Shown here: piece by piece, positions 52,819 to 62,157 of the stretch | Numbering within the stretch: the first letter of the stretch is position 1 | Layout: the number at the start of each line of letters is the position of its first letter | Source: Nocardia panacis | Lineage (GTDB): Bacteria; Actinomycetota; Actinomycetes; Mycobacteriales; Mycobacteriaceae | Direction: 5' to 3' | DNA length: 64,000 bases | Assembly: GCF_003598715.1 (NCBI RefSeq) | Contig: NZ_QZFU01000010.1 | Location: 124,001 to 188,000 of the forward strand | Notes under the pieces: model-generated | What the model was told of the DNA's origin: nothing | Database searches by the model: none | Seen by the model: the letters and a program-made list of their open reading frames with translations, nothing else | Program-made: the position numbers and the translations under genes

Positions 52819-52924
52819 GCATCTGGGTTGTTTCAGTGACCCAGGGCACAACCGAGGGCGCAAGCCGGGCTCCACCGCATCGCACTTCCGTAGCTGCTCC
52901 TCCATCGACGGAAGGCGGAAATCC

Positions 52925-54376
52925 ATGCCGCACAACGAGTCCGATAGAAGGCCTGCCATTGAGCAGCGCACCATCGAGGTCATCCCCGACGCCGAACGCC
53001 ACGGCACGCCACTGAGCCAGTTCACCCTGTGGTTCGGCGCGAACATGCAGATCACCGCCATTGTGGACGGCGCGCTCGCGGTCGTCTTCGGGGCGGACGC
53101 GCTGTGGGCGATCATCGGCCTACTGCTCGGCAATGTGCTCGGCGGCATCGTGATGGCACTGCACTCCGCGCAGGGACCCAGGCTCGGACTGCCCCAAATG
53201 ATCTCCAGCCGCGCCCAATTCGGCGTGTACGGCGCGGTGCTGCCCTTGCTGCTGGTGATCGTGATGTACCTCGGATTCGCCGCGACCGGCACGGTGCTGG
53301 CCGGGCAGGCGGTGAACAAGATCCTGCACATCGACAATCCGACCGTCGGCATCCTCATATTCGGCGCGATCACCGCCGTCGTCGCCGTGACCGGATATCG
53401 ACTCATCCACGTTATCGGGCGCATCGCCACGGTCGTCGGCGTCCTCGGATTCACCTACCTGGGTATCAGGCTTTTCCTCGAATACGATGTGAGCGCGGTG
53501 ATCGGCGCGAAATCCTTCGACGCCGTCACCTTCGTCCTGGCCGTCTCCCTCGGCGCGGGCTGGCAGCTCACCTTCGGACCGTACGTCGCCGACTATTCCC
53601 GCTACCTGCCGCGCCACACGAGTGAGCGCGCCACCTTCTGGGCGACCTTCGCGGGCAGCGTGATCGGCTCGCAGTGGTCCATGACGCTCGGCGCGTTGGT
53701 CGCGGCAGTCGCCGGCAAGAAATTCCTCGGCAACCAGGTCGGATTCATCGGCGATCTCGCCGGGCCGTCCATGGTGGCGCTGCTCATCTACCTCGTGATC
53801 GTCACCGGCAAGCTGACCGTCAACTGCCTCAACGCCTACGGCGGCTTCATGTCCATCCTCACCTCGGTGACGGCGTTCACCGGGCGCTCCACCACCTCGG
53901 CCCTGGCCCGCGGCGGCTACATCGTCGGTTTCACCGCCGTCTCCATGCTCATCGCCATCGCCGCCAGCGCCGACTTCCTCGACAATTTCAAGAATTTCGT
54001 TCTCACCCTGCTGATGGTCTTCACCCCGTGGAGCGCCATCAACCTCATCGACTACTACCTGATCTCCCGCGAACGCATAGATATCCCAGCCCTTTACAAC
54101 CCCGACGCCCGCTACGGCCGCTGGAACCGCACCGCCCTCACCGCCTACCTCCTCGGTGTCCTGTCCCAAATCCCCTTCCTCGCCCAAAAGCTCTACACCG
54201 GCCCCATAACCACCCTCCTCGGCGGCGCCGATATCTCCTGGCTGGTAGGCATCCTCGTCACCGCCGCCCTCTACTACCCCCTGGCCCGCCGCACCCCCAA
54301 CACCCCCACCCAAATGATCTATCCCCCAAACTTCCTCCCAGATTCCGCTACCTCTCAACCCCATTCACGTACATAG
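52925..54376 (+). CDS. NCS1-family cytosine/purine/allantoin-type permease
   Basis: A 483-residue integral membrane protein with about twelve hydrophobic segments. 'FTLWFGANMQITAIVDGALAVVFG' near the N-terminus, 'GPRLGLPQMISSRAQFGVYG' and 'GPYVADYSRYLPRHTS' are NCS1 signatures shared with cytosine and purine permeases. It probably imports a nucleobase or related nitrogen compound with a cation. ATG 52925 is preceded by GGAAGGCGGAA; an in-frame ATG at 52817 overlaps the promoter elements and is unlikely. The last 120 bases become very C-rich. Control by the divergent HutC-type regulator is likely. Confidence 0.87.
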   Translation: MPHNESDRRPAIEQRTIEVIPDAERHGTPLSQFTLWFGANMQITAIVDGALAVVFGADALWAIIGLLLGNVLGGIVMALHSAQGPRLGLPQMISSRAQFGVYGAVLPLLLVIVMYLGFAATGTVLAGQAVNKILHIDNPTVGILIFGAITAVVAVTGYRLIHVIGRIATVVGVLGFTYLGIRLFLEYDVSAVIGAKSFDAVTFVLAVSLGAGWQLTFGPYVADYSRYLPRHTSERATFWATFAGSVIGSQWSMTLGALVAAVAGKKFLGNQVGFIGDLAGPSMVALLIYLVIVTGKLTVNCLNAYGGFMSILTSVTAFTGRSTTSALARGGYIVGFTAVSMLIAIAASADFLDNFKNFVLTLLMVFTPWSAINLIDYYLISRERIDIPALYNPDARYGRWNRTALTAYLLGVLSQIPFLAQKLYTGPITTLLGGADISWLVGILVTAALYYPLARRTPNTPTQMIYPPNFLPDSATSQPHSRT

Positions 54377-54484
54377 TCATCAGCCCGGAGCCCTGACCGG
54401 TGCGATCCCGAAGCCGGGTAGACTTCCGCACGGGTCGGGGTTGGGGGCCCTCTTAGCCGCAGGACTGACGAGCGAGGAGTGGCC

Positions 54485-56062
54485 GTGAAATATTTCAACA
54501 CCTCCGGGCCGTGCGACCCGGATCTGCACTACATGCTGCCCGCCTCCGAACGGTTGCCCAATGCAATGCGTTACATTTCGCGCGGACAGTACTTCGTCGT
54601 GCACGCGCCGAGACAGTCGGGGAAAACAACCACCGTTCAGCAGATGGCGTATCAGCTCACGGCGACAGGCAAGTATGCGGCCCTGAGCTTTTCATGCGAA
54701 ATGGCAGCGCCCTATGGTGGTGATTTCAGCGGGGCAGAACAAGCGCTTCTGGACAACATCACCTTGCAAGCCGAATTGCAAGCGTTGCCACCAGAGTGTC
54801 AGCCCCCGACCGAGTGGCCTTCCTCTGCGGCCGGATCAGCTTTGAATAAGGGGTTGGGAACTTGGGCACGTAACTGCCCGAGGCCACTCGTTCTGTTCTT
54901 CGATGAAATCGATGCGATGGGCGGCGAAAGCCTGCGCAGCGTCTTGCACCAGCTTCGAGCTGGATACACATACCAGAAGAAGAGTTTTGTTCATTCGATT
55001 GTGCTGTGCGGACTTCGCGATGTCCGCGACTACAAGGCGGCTTCGGGAGGCGATCCAACCCGGCTCGGCTCAGCGAGCCCATTCAACATCAATGTCGAGT
55101 CGATGCGAATCGCGGACTTCACCCTCGCAGAGGTGACGGAACTGTATCGACAGCACACCGCCGAAACCGGACAGAAATTCACTACTCGCGCAATCGATCT
55201 CGCCTATTACTACACCCAGGGACAGCCCTGGTTGGTCAATTCGCTCGCCGCCGAGGTGATCGAACAGATGCGGGTCGAGACCGACATCACCGACGACCAC
55301 ATCGACGAAGCAAAGGAGCGGTTGATCCTGGCGCGCGCCACACATTTGGACTCGCTCATCAAAGTACTCAACGAGCCGCGGGTACAGTCGGTTATCGAAC
55401 CGATAGTCGCTGGAACACTTCCGGATGTCGATCCCGTCTTCAACGATTCCATCGCCTATGTGCGTGATCTCGGACTCATCGCCCCCACCCGGCCCGCCAG
55501 GATTGCCAACCCGATCTACCAAGAAGTCATCGTGAGAGTCCTCGGCGGCGTCATCGAAGAGGCGATCGTCGCCGAACCGCGCAACTTCCGCCTCCCTGAC
55601 GGCCGCCTCGATTTCCGGCTACTCCTTACCGAATTCGCCAACTTCTGGAAGCAGAACGGTGAGATCATGGTCGCGAAACACGGCTACCATGAAGTTGCCC
55701 CTCAATTGGTGATGATGGCGTTCCTGCATCGAGTCGTGAACGGCGGCGGCCATATCGACCGCGAGTACGGCGTTGGTCGAGGCCGGATCGATCTTTTGAT
55801 CCGTCAGCCGTACAAAAACGCCGAGAACCAGCGAACCTGGCAACTCGAAGCACTCGAACTCAAGGTATGGCGCGACAAGCAGGCCGACCCGCTTGCCACC
55901 GGACTCGCCCAACTGGACGGTTACTTAGACCGCCTCGGTCTGAATACGGGGGTGCTGGTGATCTTCGATCGACGCAGCGATGCCGAATCCATTGACAAGC
56001 GAACCAATTTCACGACGGCTGCGAGTCCTGCGGGGCGGGAGATCACACTCCTTCGCGCATGA
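54485..56062 (+). CDS. AAA-family ATPase with C-terminal PD-(D/E)XK-like region
   Basis: A 525-residue protein. The P-loop A41-PRQSGKTT49 and Walker B 'LVLFFDEID' near residue 135 define an AAA/ORC-like ATPase. The C-terminal part has 'GVGRGRIDLLI' (near 433) and 'LEALELKVW' (near 457), the D...ExK pattern of a PD-(D/E)XK nuclease fold. Such AAA-ATPase-like proteins are common on variable chromosome segments and their role is unclear; defence or mobile-element functions have been suggested. Base composition is visibly lower in GC than the neighbours, a sign of transfer. GTG 54485 follows GAGGAG; GTG 54479 is an alternative. The end overlaps the next gene by 20 bp. Confidence 0.8.
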   Translation: MKYFNTSGPCDPDLHYMLPASERLPNAMRYISRGQYFVVHAPRQSGKTTTVQQMAYQLTATGKYAALSFSCEMAAPYGGDFSGAEQALLDNITLQAELQALPPECQPPTEWPSSAAGSALNKGLGTWARNCPRPLVLFFDEIDAMGGESLRSVLHQLRAGYTYQKKSFVHSIVLCGLRDVRDYKAASGGDPTRLGSASPFNINVESMRIADFTLAEVTELYRQHTAETGQKFTTRAIDLAYYYTQGQPWLVNSLAAEVIEQMRVETDITDDHIDEAKERLILARATHLDSLIKVLNEPRVQSVIEPIVAGTLPDVDPVFNDSIAYVRDLGLIAPTRPARIANPIYQEVIVRVLGGVIEEAIVAEPRNFRLPDGRLDFRLLLTEFANFWKQNGEIMVAKHGYHEVAPQLVMMAFLHRVVNGGGHIDREYGVGRGRIDLLIRQPYKNAENQRTWQLEALELKVWRDKQADPLATGLAQLDGYLDRLGLNTGVLVIFDRRSDAESIDKRTNFTTAASPAGREITLLRA

Positions 56063-56246
56063 GGTTCAGCGAAGCCGTCGTAACGGTGGCGAACGCGCTG
56101 TTGGGGGTATGAGTCGTTGCCGCGGAGGAGAAACCGGCGGCGGCGGTGAGGCCGATGGCGAGGGTGCCGGAGACCAGGGCGAGGGCAGCCATTCTGGTCA
56201 TCGCGCGTTTGGTGCGCGGGTGGGGTTGGGTGGGAACTCGTCGCAT
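56043..56246 (-). CDS. Small exported protein
   Basis: A 67-residue predicted protein with a basic N-terminus ('MRRVPTQPHPRTKRAMTR'), a hydrophobic core ('MAALALVSGTLAIGLTAAAG') and a short polar tail after 'SSAA', the shape of a signal peptide followed by about 28 mature residues. ATG 56246 is preceded by AAAGGAG. The function is unknown. It is convergent with and overlaps the AAA ATPase gene by 20 bp. Confidence 0.55.
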   Translation of the reverse strand: MRRVPTQPHPRTKRAMTRMAALALVSGTLAIGLTAAAGFSSAATTHTPNSAFATVTTASLNLMREGV

Positions 56247-56370
56247 CGTGGCTCCTTTGCCTTTCTGCCGGCGACTTCTTCTACTGAGATCCAGAGTAGG
56301 TAGTCGGCCGCTCTGATCGCCGACCGGTGAGGTAGGACACCGGTTATGCGGAGCACATCCGAGAGAGCGG

Positions 56371-56514
56371 GGAATCAATCCGGTCGCTGCGTCGATATCA
56401 ACTACCGCCGAACTCACCGACCTCGATCCGACCGATCCCGCCGAATCCCGTCTGCTGGCCGCCGCTTTGACCATCCACCGGCTCTATCCCGCGCAGGCGC
56501 GCGAGGATCGCTGA
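56371..56514 (+). pseudogene. Possible remnant of a coding sequence
   Basis: One frame ending at the TGA at 56512-56514 reads 'ELTDLDPTDPAESRLLAAAL' followed by 'TIHRLYPAQARED', with codon bias like a real gene, but no start codon with a ribosome site lies upstream before the frame loses coding character. It may be the C-terminal leftover of a deleted gene. Otherwise nothing is seen in the 355 bases between 56246 and 56602. Confidence 0.25.
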
Positions 56515-56601
56515 CACGCCGGGCCGGGTCACCCAACCTGCCAATAACTAATGGTTTGCTAACTGCACCGGAACCCCTCCGGCGTTAGGAGCGATCCGGC
56601 C

Positions 56602-57018
56602 ATGGCACACCTACTACGCATCGCCGCCGTGACCGCAGCGAGTTGCTGCGCCGTCCTGATCGCGGCCCCGATCGCGACCAGCGACCCGTTCGAACCCGTA
56701 CTCTCCGCCGATCTCGGCTCCAGCACCCCCGCTCTCGCCTCGAAGATGATCGCCCGTTTGATCGTGCCGCCGCATCATTTCGCGGCCTTCGACAGCATCA
56801 TCACTCATGAGAGCGGCTGGAATACCTTCGCCATCAACCCCGCGAGCGGTGCGTACGGTCTCGGTCAGGCACTGCCGCCGGAGAAGATGTCCTCGCACGG
56901 CTGGGATTGGCAATTCAATCCGCTGACCCAAATCCGTTGGGCCTACGACTATATGAACCTCCGCTACGGGAGCCCTGAAGCCGCGTGGGTGTTCTGGCAG
57001 GCCCACCACTGGTACTGA
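56602..57018 (+). CDS. Secreted SLT-like (lytic transglycosylase) protein
   Basis: A 138-residue exported protein. A signal peptide (residues 1-27) is followed by an SLT/lysozyme-like fold with the catalytic Glu70 in 'IITHESGWNTFAINPASGAYGLGQ' and 'IRWAYDYMNLRYGSPEAAWVFWQAHHWY', the usual C-terminal element of this family. Such proteins cleave peptidoglycan between MurNAc and GlcNAc. It is shorter than most because there is no extra binding domain. It stands alone and is convergent with the phosphatase-like lipoprotein. Confidence 0.82.
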   Translation: MAHLLRIAAVTAASCCAVLIAAPIATSDPFEPVLSADLGSSTPALASKMIARLIVPPHHFAAFDSIITHESGWNTFAINPASGAYGLGQALPPEKMSSHGWDWQFNPLTQIRWAYDYMNLRYGSPEAAWVFWQAHHWY

Positions 57019-57036
57019 AATACCCTGGGGCACAGC

Positions 57037-57732
57037 TCAGATAGGTGTCGGCCGATCGCCCGCGAGCAGCATCTGCGGGACCTGGGTGAAATTCCAACGA
57101 TCCGTCGGCGCCGCGCGATTGAAGACGTAGACGATGTCGTAGCGGTCGCCCGGCCATGAGGTCGGCGGCGCCGGCTCGACCGGCCCCAAATGCGCGACGA
57201 TCGCGGCGATATTCTCGTGCTGCCAACTGATCAGCACCGGATCGGTGGCACCCGCGAGCCCGGAAACCAGTTCGGCTTCTTGGCCTTTGGTGAATCGCTG
57301 ATTCGGTGTGAGACCGAGCGCGGCGGCCAGCGGGACAATCGTCTGCAATGGACGCTTGCTGCCATCCCCATTGGGGGCGGAGGCGAAAATCGTTGCGGGC
57401 CGGACCAAGTGCGGACGCAGCGGCGCGGGCGCGCCGTCGGAGCCGCGCGGATCGAACAGCGCCGTCAACGCGCCTGCGCGATTCCAGCCGAGCACGGTCA
57501 GCGATTTGTCGTCCTTCTCCCCCGCCTCGGTGATCCCGTCGGGTTTGCCCGAACCACTGGGTTTCTCGGCATGGCGGATGATCATCACCGTGCCGGGCAT
57601 CGGCGCGCCGGGACGCGTGGGCGGCGGCGCGGCGGCCGGTTTGTCGTGCGCCTTCTTCTTTTCCGGACCGCACGCGGTCAGCAGCGCGCTCGACGCACCG
57701 AGCGCCAGCAGCGATCGTCGGTCCACAGGCAT
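57037..57732 (-). CDS. Exported histidine-phosphatase-like lipoprotein
   Basis: A 231-residue protein. The N-terminus 'MPVDRRSLLALGASSALLTAC' has a twin-Arg and a lipobox L-T-A-C with Cys21. The phosphatase motif RHA is R53-H54 in 'MIIRHAEKP', with a second His in 'SWQHENI', as in histidine phosphatase family members. No sugar- or phytase-specific signature was noted. ATG 57732 is the start giving a proper signal peptide; the frame is open further upstream. The substrate is unknown. Confidence 0.78.
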   Translation of the reverse strand: MPVDRRSLLALGASSALLTACGPEKKKAHDKPAAAPPPTRPGAPMPGTVMIIRHAEKPSGSGKPDGITEAGEKDDKSLTVLGWNRAGALTALFDPRGSDGAPAPLRPHLVRPATIFASAPNGDGSKRPLQTIVPLAAALGLTPNQRFTKGQEAELVSGLAGATDPVLISWQHENIAAIVAHLGPVEPAPPTSWPGDRYDIVYVFNRAAPTDRWNFTQVPQMLLAGDRPTPI

Positions 57733-58029
57733 AGCGCACACGGTAGCCGACCGGTGCGGCACACCTCTTGCACGGTCGGAACAACAATCGGTACCGCCTG
57801 CGGTATTTGGCCAACGATTGGCGGCATACAACCGATCAGGCGCTCCGCGCGGCATCCGACACGGAGGGAACCCGGTCGAGCCATGATCCAAAAACATACC
57901 GTTTACCTGCAAAAAGGGGAGCGACTCCCCCATAGACACCAATGATCGCCGAGCGCATCATTGACCCAGGTCCTGTGCCGTTCGTCGGGGGAACGTCAAA
58001 GGTAAATCGGCAAGGATGAGGACTGTTCA

Positions 58030-58578
58030 ATGTTCATCAGAAAATTGGTGGCAACCTCGGTGCTGGCCATAGCGGCAACGAGCATCACCACCGTCATGGC
58101 GCACGGCGAGGCCGAACTCGCGCACGATGTCACGATCAATGGGGTGGACGGCTCCGTCGCCTACACGACCACGCTCGCGGCCGACCATTCCACTGCGGTC
58201 GTCGATCTCGCCTCCGGCAAATTCGTTCTCGGCGGCGACGGCGTCACCGTGGTGGCCGCCGATGGCGCGACGGTGGGCACCATACCGACGGTGCTGCGGG
58301 TGCCAACCGGTGAAACCTATGCCGTCACACCGTCTTTGAGCCGCAATGACACCTCGTTGACGCTGACCCCGGTGGGTGGTCCCACGCAGGCCGCGCTCGA
58401 TTCGCGGGATCTGCCATTCACGCATCAGGCCGATAGCGACGGCGGCGCGGTCGTCGCGGGCGCGGTGATCGGATGCGTCGTCGGCATCGTCATCGGTATC
58501 TGGTTCTTCCTGGTCGGCGCGATTGTCGGCTGCTTCATCGGCGCGATCATCGGTGGTTTGATCGGGCTGGCCCTCTGA
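58030..58578 (+). CDS. Exported protein with C-terminal glycine-zipper membrane segment
   Basis: A 182-residue hypothetical protein. It has an N-terminal signal peptide ('KLVATSVLAIAATSITTVMA'), a beta-rich middle (about 28-130) and a long C-terminal hydrophobic stretch of Gly, Ile and Val ('AVIGCVVGIVIGIWFFLVGA' then 'IVGCFIGAIIGGLIGLAL') typical of glycine-zipper membrane segments. Proteins of this shape are frequent in Nocardia-like genomes; the function is unknown. A hairpin follows the stop. Confidence 0.75.
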   Translation: MFIRKLVATSVLAIAATSITTVMAHGEAELAHDVTINGVDGSVAYTTTLAADHSTAVVDLASGKFVLGGDGVTVVAADGATVGTIPTVLRVPTGETYAVTPSLSRNDTSLTLTPVGGPTQAALDSRDLPFTHQADSDGGAVVAGAVIGCVVGIVIGIWFFLVGAIVGCFIGAIIGGLIGLAL

Positions 58579-58600
58579 GTATCGAACCCATTGCGAACGG

Positions 58601-58640
58601 CGAGCCGAACCGCGGCGCGAACTGCCCGCGGCTCGGCTCG
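58601..58640 (+). terminator. Hairpin terminator after the glycine-zipper gene
   Basis: An 8-bp outer stem (CGAGCCGA/TCGGCTCG), one mismatch, then a 6-bp CCGCGG stem around a 10-base loop, 23 bases after the stop. Confidence 0.65.
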
Positions 58641-58759
58641 CTGTTCGGGGTCCCGGTCATCGTGCCCGCACAAGCCGGACTGCTCGCACTGCCGTGTCAC
58701 ACTCCGAGGTTGGATTTCGTCATCATCGCGAAGGCCGAAACAACGAAGGGAAGTGCTCC

Positions 58760-59515
58760 ATGAGGATCGCGGTGGCGGGTGCGAGCGGACTGGTCGGAAG
58801 CGGAGTGGTCGAACTGCTCCGCACGCGCGGGCACGAGGTCGTGCCGATCACCCGCGCGGCCGGTGTCGATGTCTACACCGGCATCGGACTGCTCGAAGCG
58901 CTGACCGGTGTCGAGGTGGTGATCGACGCGCTCAACGCCCCGGAGAATCCCGACACCGACGCGGCGGTCGACTTCTTCACTCGGACGGCCACCAATCTCC
59001 AGCGGGCGGCCGAGACCGCAGGCGTGCGGCGCATCGTGCTGACCTCCATCATCGGCATCGATCCGTTCGTGAGCGGACACAATGCCGGGAAGCTGGCACA
59101 GGAGCGGACGCTGCGGGCAGGGCCGGTGCCCGTGCACATCGTCCGTGCCGCCCAGTTCCACGAATTTCCGCGCATGATGCTGGAGTGGACCACGCAGGCC
59201 GACACGGCCTACATTCCGCCGATGCGCACCCAGTTGGTGGCCCTGCCCGCGGTGGTCGACAAACTGGTCGAGATCGCCGTGGATCCGCTGGCCCCGGAGC
59301 TGGTGAATATCGCAGGGCCGCAGGAGTTGCGTCTAGTGGACGCCGCGGCCGAATTGGCCGCGCGCCGCGGCTATCCCGCGCGAGTCGAGGAGATTCCGGT
59401 CACGGACGCCACCACGAAACTGCAGGACGCGGGCGCACTGCTCCCCGGACCGGATGCGGTCCTGACCGGGGAGACCTTCGGCGCGTGGCTCGACCGGAAC
59501 TATCCGGTTCACTGA
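58760..59515 (+). CDS. NmrA-like atypical SDR, NAD(P)-binding protein
   Basis: A 251-residue protein with an N-terminal Rossmann loop 'IAVAGASGLVGSGVVELL' (residues 3-20), a second strand 'EVVPITRA' and 'RRIVLTSIIGID', the layout of atypical SDRs of the NmrA/NAD(P)-binding type. The classical YxxxK is absent. These act as reductases or redox-sensing regulators; the target is unknown. ATG 58760 follows GAAGGGAAG. It ends overlapping the convergent MFS gene by 7 bp. Confidence 0.82.
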   Translation: MRIAVAGASGLVGSGVVELLRTRGHEVVPITRAAGVDVYTGIGLLEALTGVEVVIDALNAPENPDTDAAVDFFTRTATNLQRAAETAGVRRIVLTSIIGIDPFVSGHNAGKLAQERTLRAGPVPVHIVRAAQFHEFPRMMLEWTTQADTAYIPPMRTQLVALPAVVDKLVEIAVDPLAPELVNIAGPQELRLVDAAAELAARRGYPARVEEIPVTDATTKLQDAGALLPGPDAVLTGETFGAWLDRNYPVH

Positions 59516-61911
59516 CCTCGCGCCTGCTGCTCGAATCCGTAGCCGAGCCGGATATCGTGCGTGGCGCGGCCGCCGGTGACGGTGACGCGGCTGGTCACCG
59601 GCGGATAGCCGCGCGCAACGACCGTGTACTCCCCTTCCGGCAGATCGGGTACGAGGTAGCGGCCCGCATCGTCGGTGTGGGCGGTGGCGGTCAGATCCCC
59701 GCCGCCGTCGAGCAGCATGATCTGCACATCGGGCACGGATCTGCCCTCGGCCCATGCGGTTCCGGCGAGCACGGCCATGGGGTCGAGGGTGATGTCGTGG
59801 TGCAGTCCGCTGTCGGAGACGGTGAGGGTGGCGGCGGCCGGGCGCATGTGGTCGGCCACCGCGACCATGGTGTAGGCGCCCGAGACCACGCCGTGGCAGG
59901 AGTAGACGCCCGCCTCGGTCGTGACGGCCGCGCCGACCACCTCGCCGTGCGGGTCGGTGAGGGTGACCGTCGCGCCCTGCAGCGGATTGCCGCTTGCCGC
60001 CGAGCGGACCGTCCCGGAGACCTGTCCGGCGCCCATCAGTGTGAGGTCCAGATGCTGCGGCCACGGCCCGGCCACCACGCTGATGGCGGTGGGCTGGTGG
60101 CCGTGGGCCGAGACGATCAGCACGTAGCTGCCGTTCTCCGGCGCGTCGATGGTGTACCGACCGCGACCATCGCCCGAACCGCGCGATACCTGGCGGCCGC
60201 GCTTGTCGATGAGGGTCAGCGCGGCGTCGGGTACGGGGCGGCCGTCCTCGTGGCGGATCGAGCCGGACAGCGAATGTTCCAGTGCCACCGGCTCCTGCGT
60301 GAATTCCGCGACGGCGGTGCCGAATTCGGCAGCGGGCGCCTCGCCTTGCAGTGGTAGTTCCCGCATGAACAGCAGCACCACGCCCGCCAGCGCCGCGACC
60401 GCCGCCGCGACATAGAACACCGCCGAGATGGCGTCGGTGAACCCGGTCAGCACCGGAATCTTCAGTTGTGCGGGCAATTCGGTGATCCCGGCGGTATTGC
60501 GCTGGAGCTGATCCAGATGTTCGGCGGCGAAGCCGGGTGGCGGCGCGCCGCCGAAGGCCGCGATGATCTTGTGCGGCAACAGGTTGAACAGCACGGTGAG
60601 GAATACCGCGACGCCGAGTGTGCCGCCCATCTGCCGGAAGAAGGTGGCGGCGGCGGTGGATACGCCCATATCCGAACGTGGTCCGGCGTTTTGGGCGGCG
60701 AGGATGAGTGTCTGCATGCACGCGCCGAGTCCGGCTCCGATGACGGCCTGATACAGCAGCGAATGCAAGACCGGGCTGTCGTAGTGCACCCGCCCGAACA
60801 GCGCGGCCCCGCCGGCGATGACGAAACACCCCGCGATGGGCATCATCTTGTAGCGGCCGGTGTACTTGGTGACCATGCCCGCCGCCTGCCCGCCCACCAT
60901 GATGCCGAGTACCAGCGGCAGCATGAGCAGACCGGATTTGGTGGGCGAATATCCGCGCACCACTTGGAAATACAGCGGCACCAGCACGATGGCGCCGAAC
61001 ATGGCCACGCCGAGTATGGTGCCGCCCGCGATGGCGACGCTGAAAGTGGAACTGCGGAACAGCCGCAGCGGAATGAGCGCGGCATCCTTCATCACGTATT
61101 CGGCCAGCAGGAACAGCACCAGTCCGGCGAGGGCGACGCCGTAGCAGAGCAGTGCGCGATCGGAGCGCCAACCCCAGGCGCGACCCTGCTCGGCGACGAT
61201 GAGCAGCGGCACCACGGCGATGCTCAGCAGGAGCGCGCCGAACCAGTCGACGCGGTGATCCTGGCGCAGGTGCGGCACATTCAGCACCCTGGCCACCACG
61301 AGCAGCGCGAGCAAGCCGATCGGCACATTGACCAGGAAGACCCAGCGCCACCCCTCCAGACCCCACAGCAGATCCAGGCCGGAGAAGAATCCGCCGAGCA
61401 CCGGGCCGAGCACCGTGGCCCCGCCGAAGACGATCATGAAATAGCCCTGGTAGCGCACGCTTTCGCGCGGCGGGACCAGATCACCGATGATGGTGAAGGC
61501 CAAGGACATGAGCCCGCCCGCGCCCAACCCCTGGATGGCGCGGAACCCGGCCAACTGGTACATCGAGGTCGCGAAGGTACACGCGATCGACCCGAGGACG
61601 AACACCCCGATCGCCAGCAGGTACCACGGCTTTCGACCGTAGATATCGGCCAGCTTTCCGTAGAGCGGTGTGGAGATGGTGGCGGTGATCAGGTAAGCCG
61701 TTGTGGCCCAGGCCTGTTCGTCGAAGCCGTGCAGGCTGTTGGCAATGCGGACGATGGCGACGCCGACGATGTTCTGATCCAGCGCGGCCAGGAAGATGCC
61801 GAGCAGCAACCCGGAGAGAATGGTCAGGATCTGCCGGTGCGACAGCGCCGCGCTGGAGCCCCTGTGCTGGTCCGGCGGCGACTCGGGGGCCAGGGTGGTC
61901 GTATTCGTCAT
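59509..61911 (-). CDS. MFS multidrug transporter fused to carboxypeptidase-regulatory-like repeats
   Basis: An 800-residue protein. Residues about 25-530 are a DHA2 (14-TM, EmrB/QacA-type) drug-proton antiporter: 'LAALDQNIVGVAIVRIANSLHG', motif A 'GKLADIYGRKPWYLL', motif C-like 'GGATVLGPVLGGFF' and 'RWVFLVNVPIGLLAL'. From about 555 to the end there are three beta-sandwich repeats of the CarboxypepD-regulatory type ('GSIRHEDGRPVPDAALTLID', 'GTVRSAASGNPLQGATVTLTD', 'GTAWAEGRSVPDVQIMLLDG'). The tail should follow the last helix; its side of the membrane and role are unknown. It is divergent from the S41 protease gene across 246 bp. Confidence 0.88.
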   Translation of the reverse strand: MTNTTTLAPESPPDQHRGSSAALSHRQILTILSGLLLGIFLAALDQNIVGVAIVRIANSLHGFDEQAWATTAYLITATISTPLYGKLADIYGRKPWYLLAIGVFVLGSIACTFATSMYQLAGFRAIQGLGAGGLMSLAFTIIGDLVPPRESVRYQGYFMIVFGGATVLGPVLGGFFSGLDLLWGLEGWRWVFLVNVPIGLLALLVVARVLNVPHLRQDHRVDWFGALLLSIAVVPLLIVAEQGRAWGWRSDRALLCYGVALAGLVLFLLAEYVMKDAALIPLRLFRSSTFSVAIAGGTILGVAMFGAIVLVPLYFQVVRGYSPTKSGLLMLPLVLGIMVGGQAAGMVTKYTGRYKMMPIAGCFVIAGGAALFGRVHYDSPVLHSLLYQAVIGAGLGACMQTLILAAQNAGPRSDMGVSTAAATFFRQMGGTLGVAVFLTVLFNLLPHKIIAAFGGAPPPGFAAEHLDQLQRNTAGITELPAQLKIPVLTGFTDAISAVFYVAAAVAALAGVVLLFMRELPLQGEAPAAEFGTAVAEFTQEPVALEHSLSGSIRHEDGRPVPDAALTLIDKRGRQVSRGSGDGRGRYTIDAPENGSYVLIVSAHGHQPTAISVVAGPWPQHLDLTLMGAGQVSGTVRSAASGNPLQGATVTLTDPHGEVVGAAVTTEAGVYSCHGVVSGAYTMVAVADHMRPAAATLTVSDSGLHHDITLDPMAVLAGTAWAEGRSVPDVQIMLLDGGGDLTATAHTDDAGRYLVPDLPEGEYTVVARGYPPVTSRVTVTGGRATHDIRLGYGFEQQARGQ

Positions 61912-62157
61912 GGATGAGCCCTGATTCTCACTCGGTCAACGATGGCAATATCGTGCGAAACAACAGCTGTGCGAAAAGCAATGGTGCTGGGCACGGGCGA
62001 AAATGCGCGGTCGAACTGATGGTGAATCTCAGCGTGCGGCAATGTCGGCGAGCTTACCGCTGTCCGAATCGCCACCGCCGCCGAGGCTCTCGTAGCCGGA
62101 CCTGCGGCGATCATTCCGTCACTGGACGAATCGGCATTCTTCGCGGACCTTGGAGCC

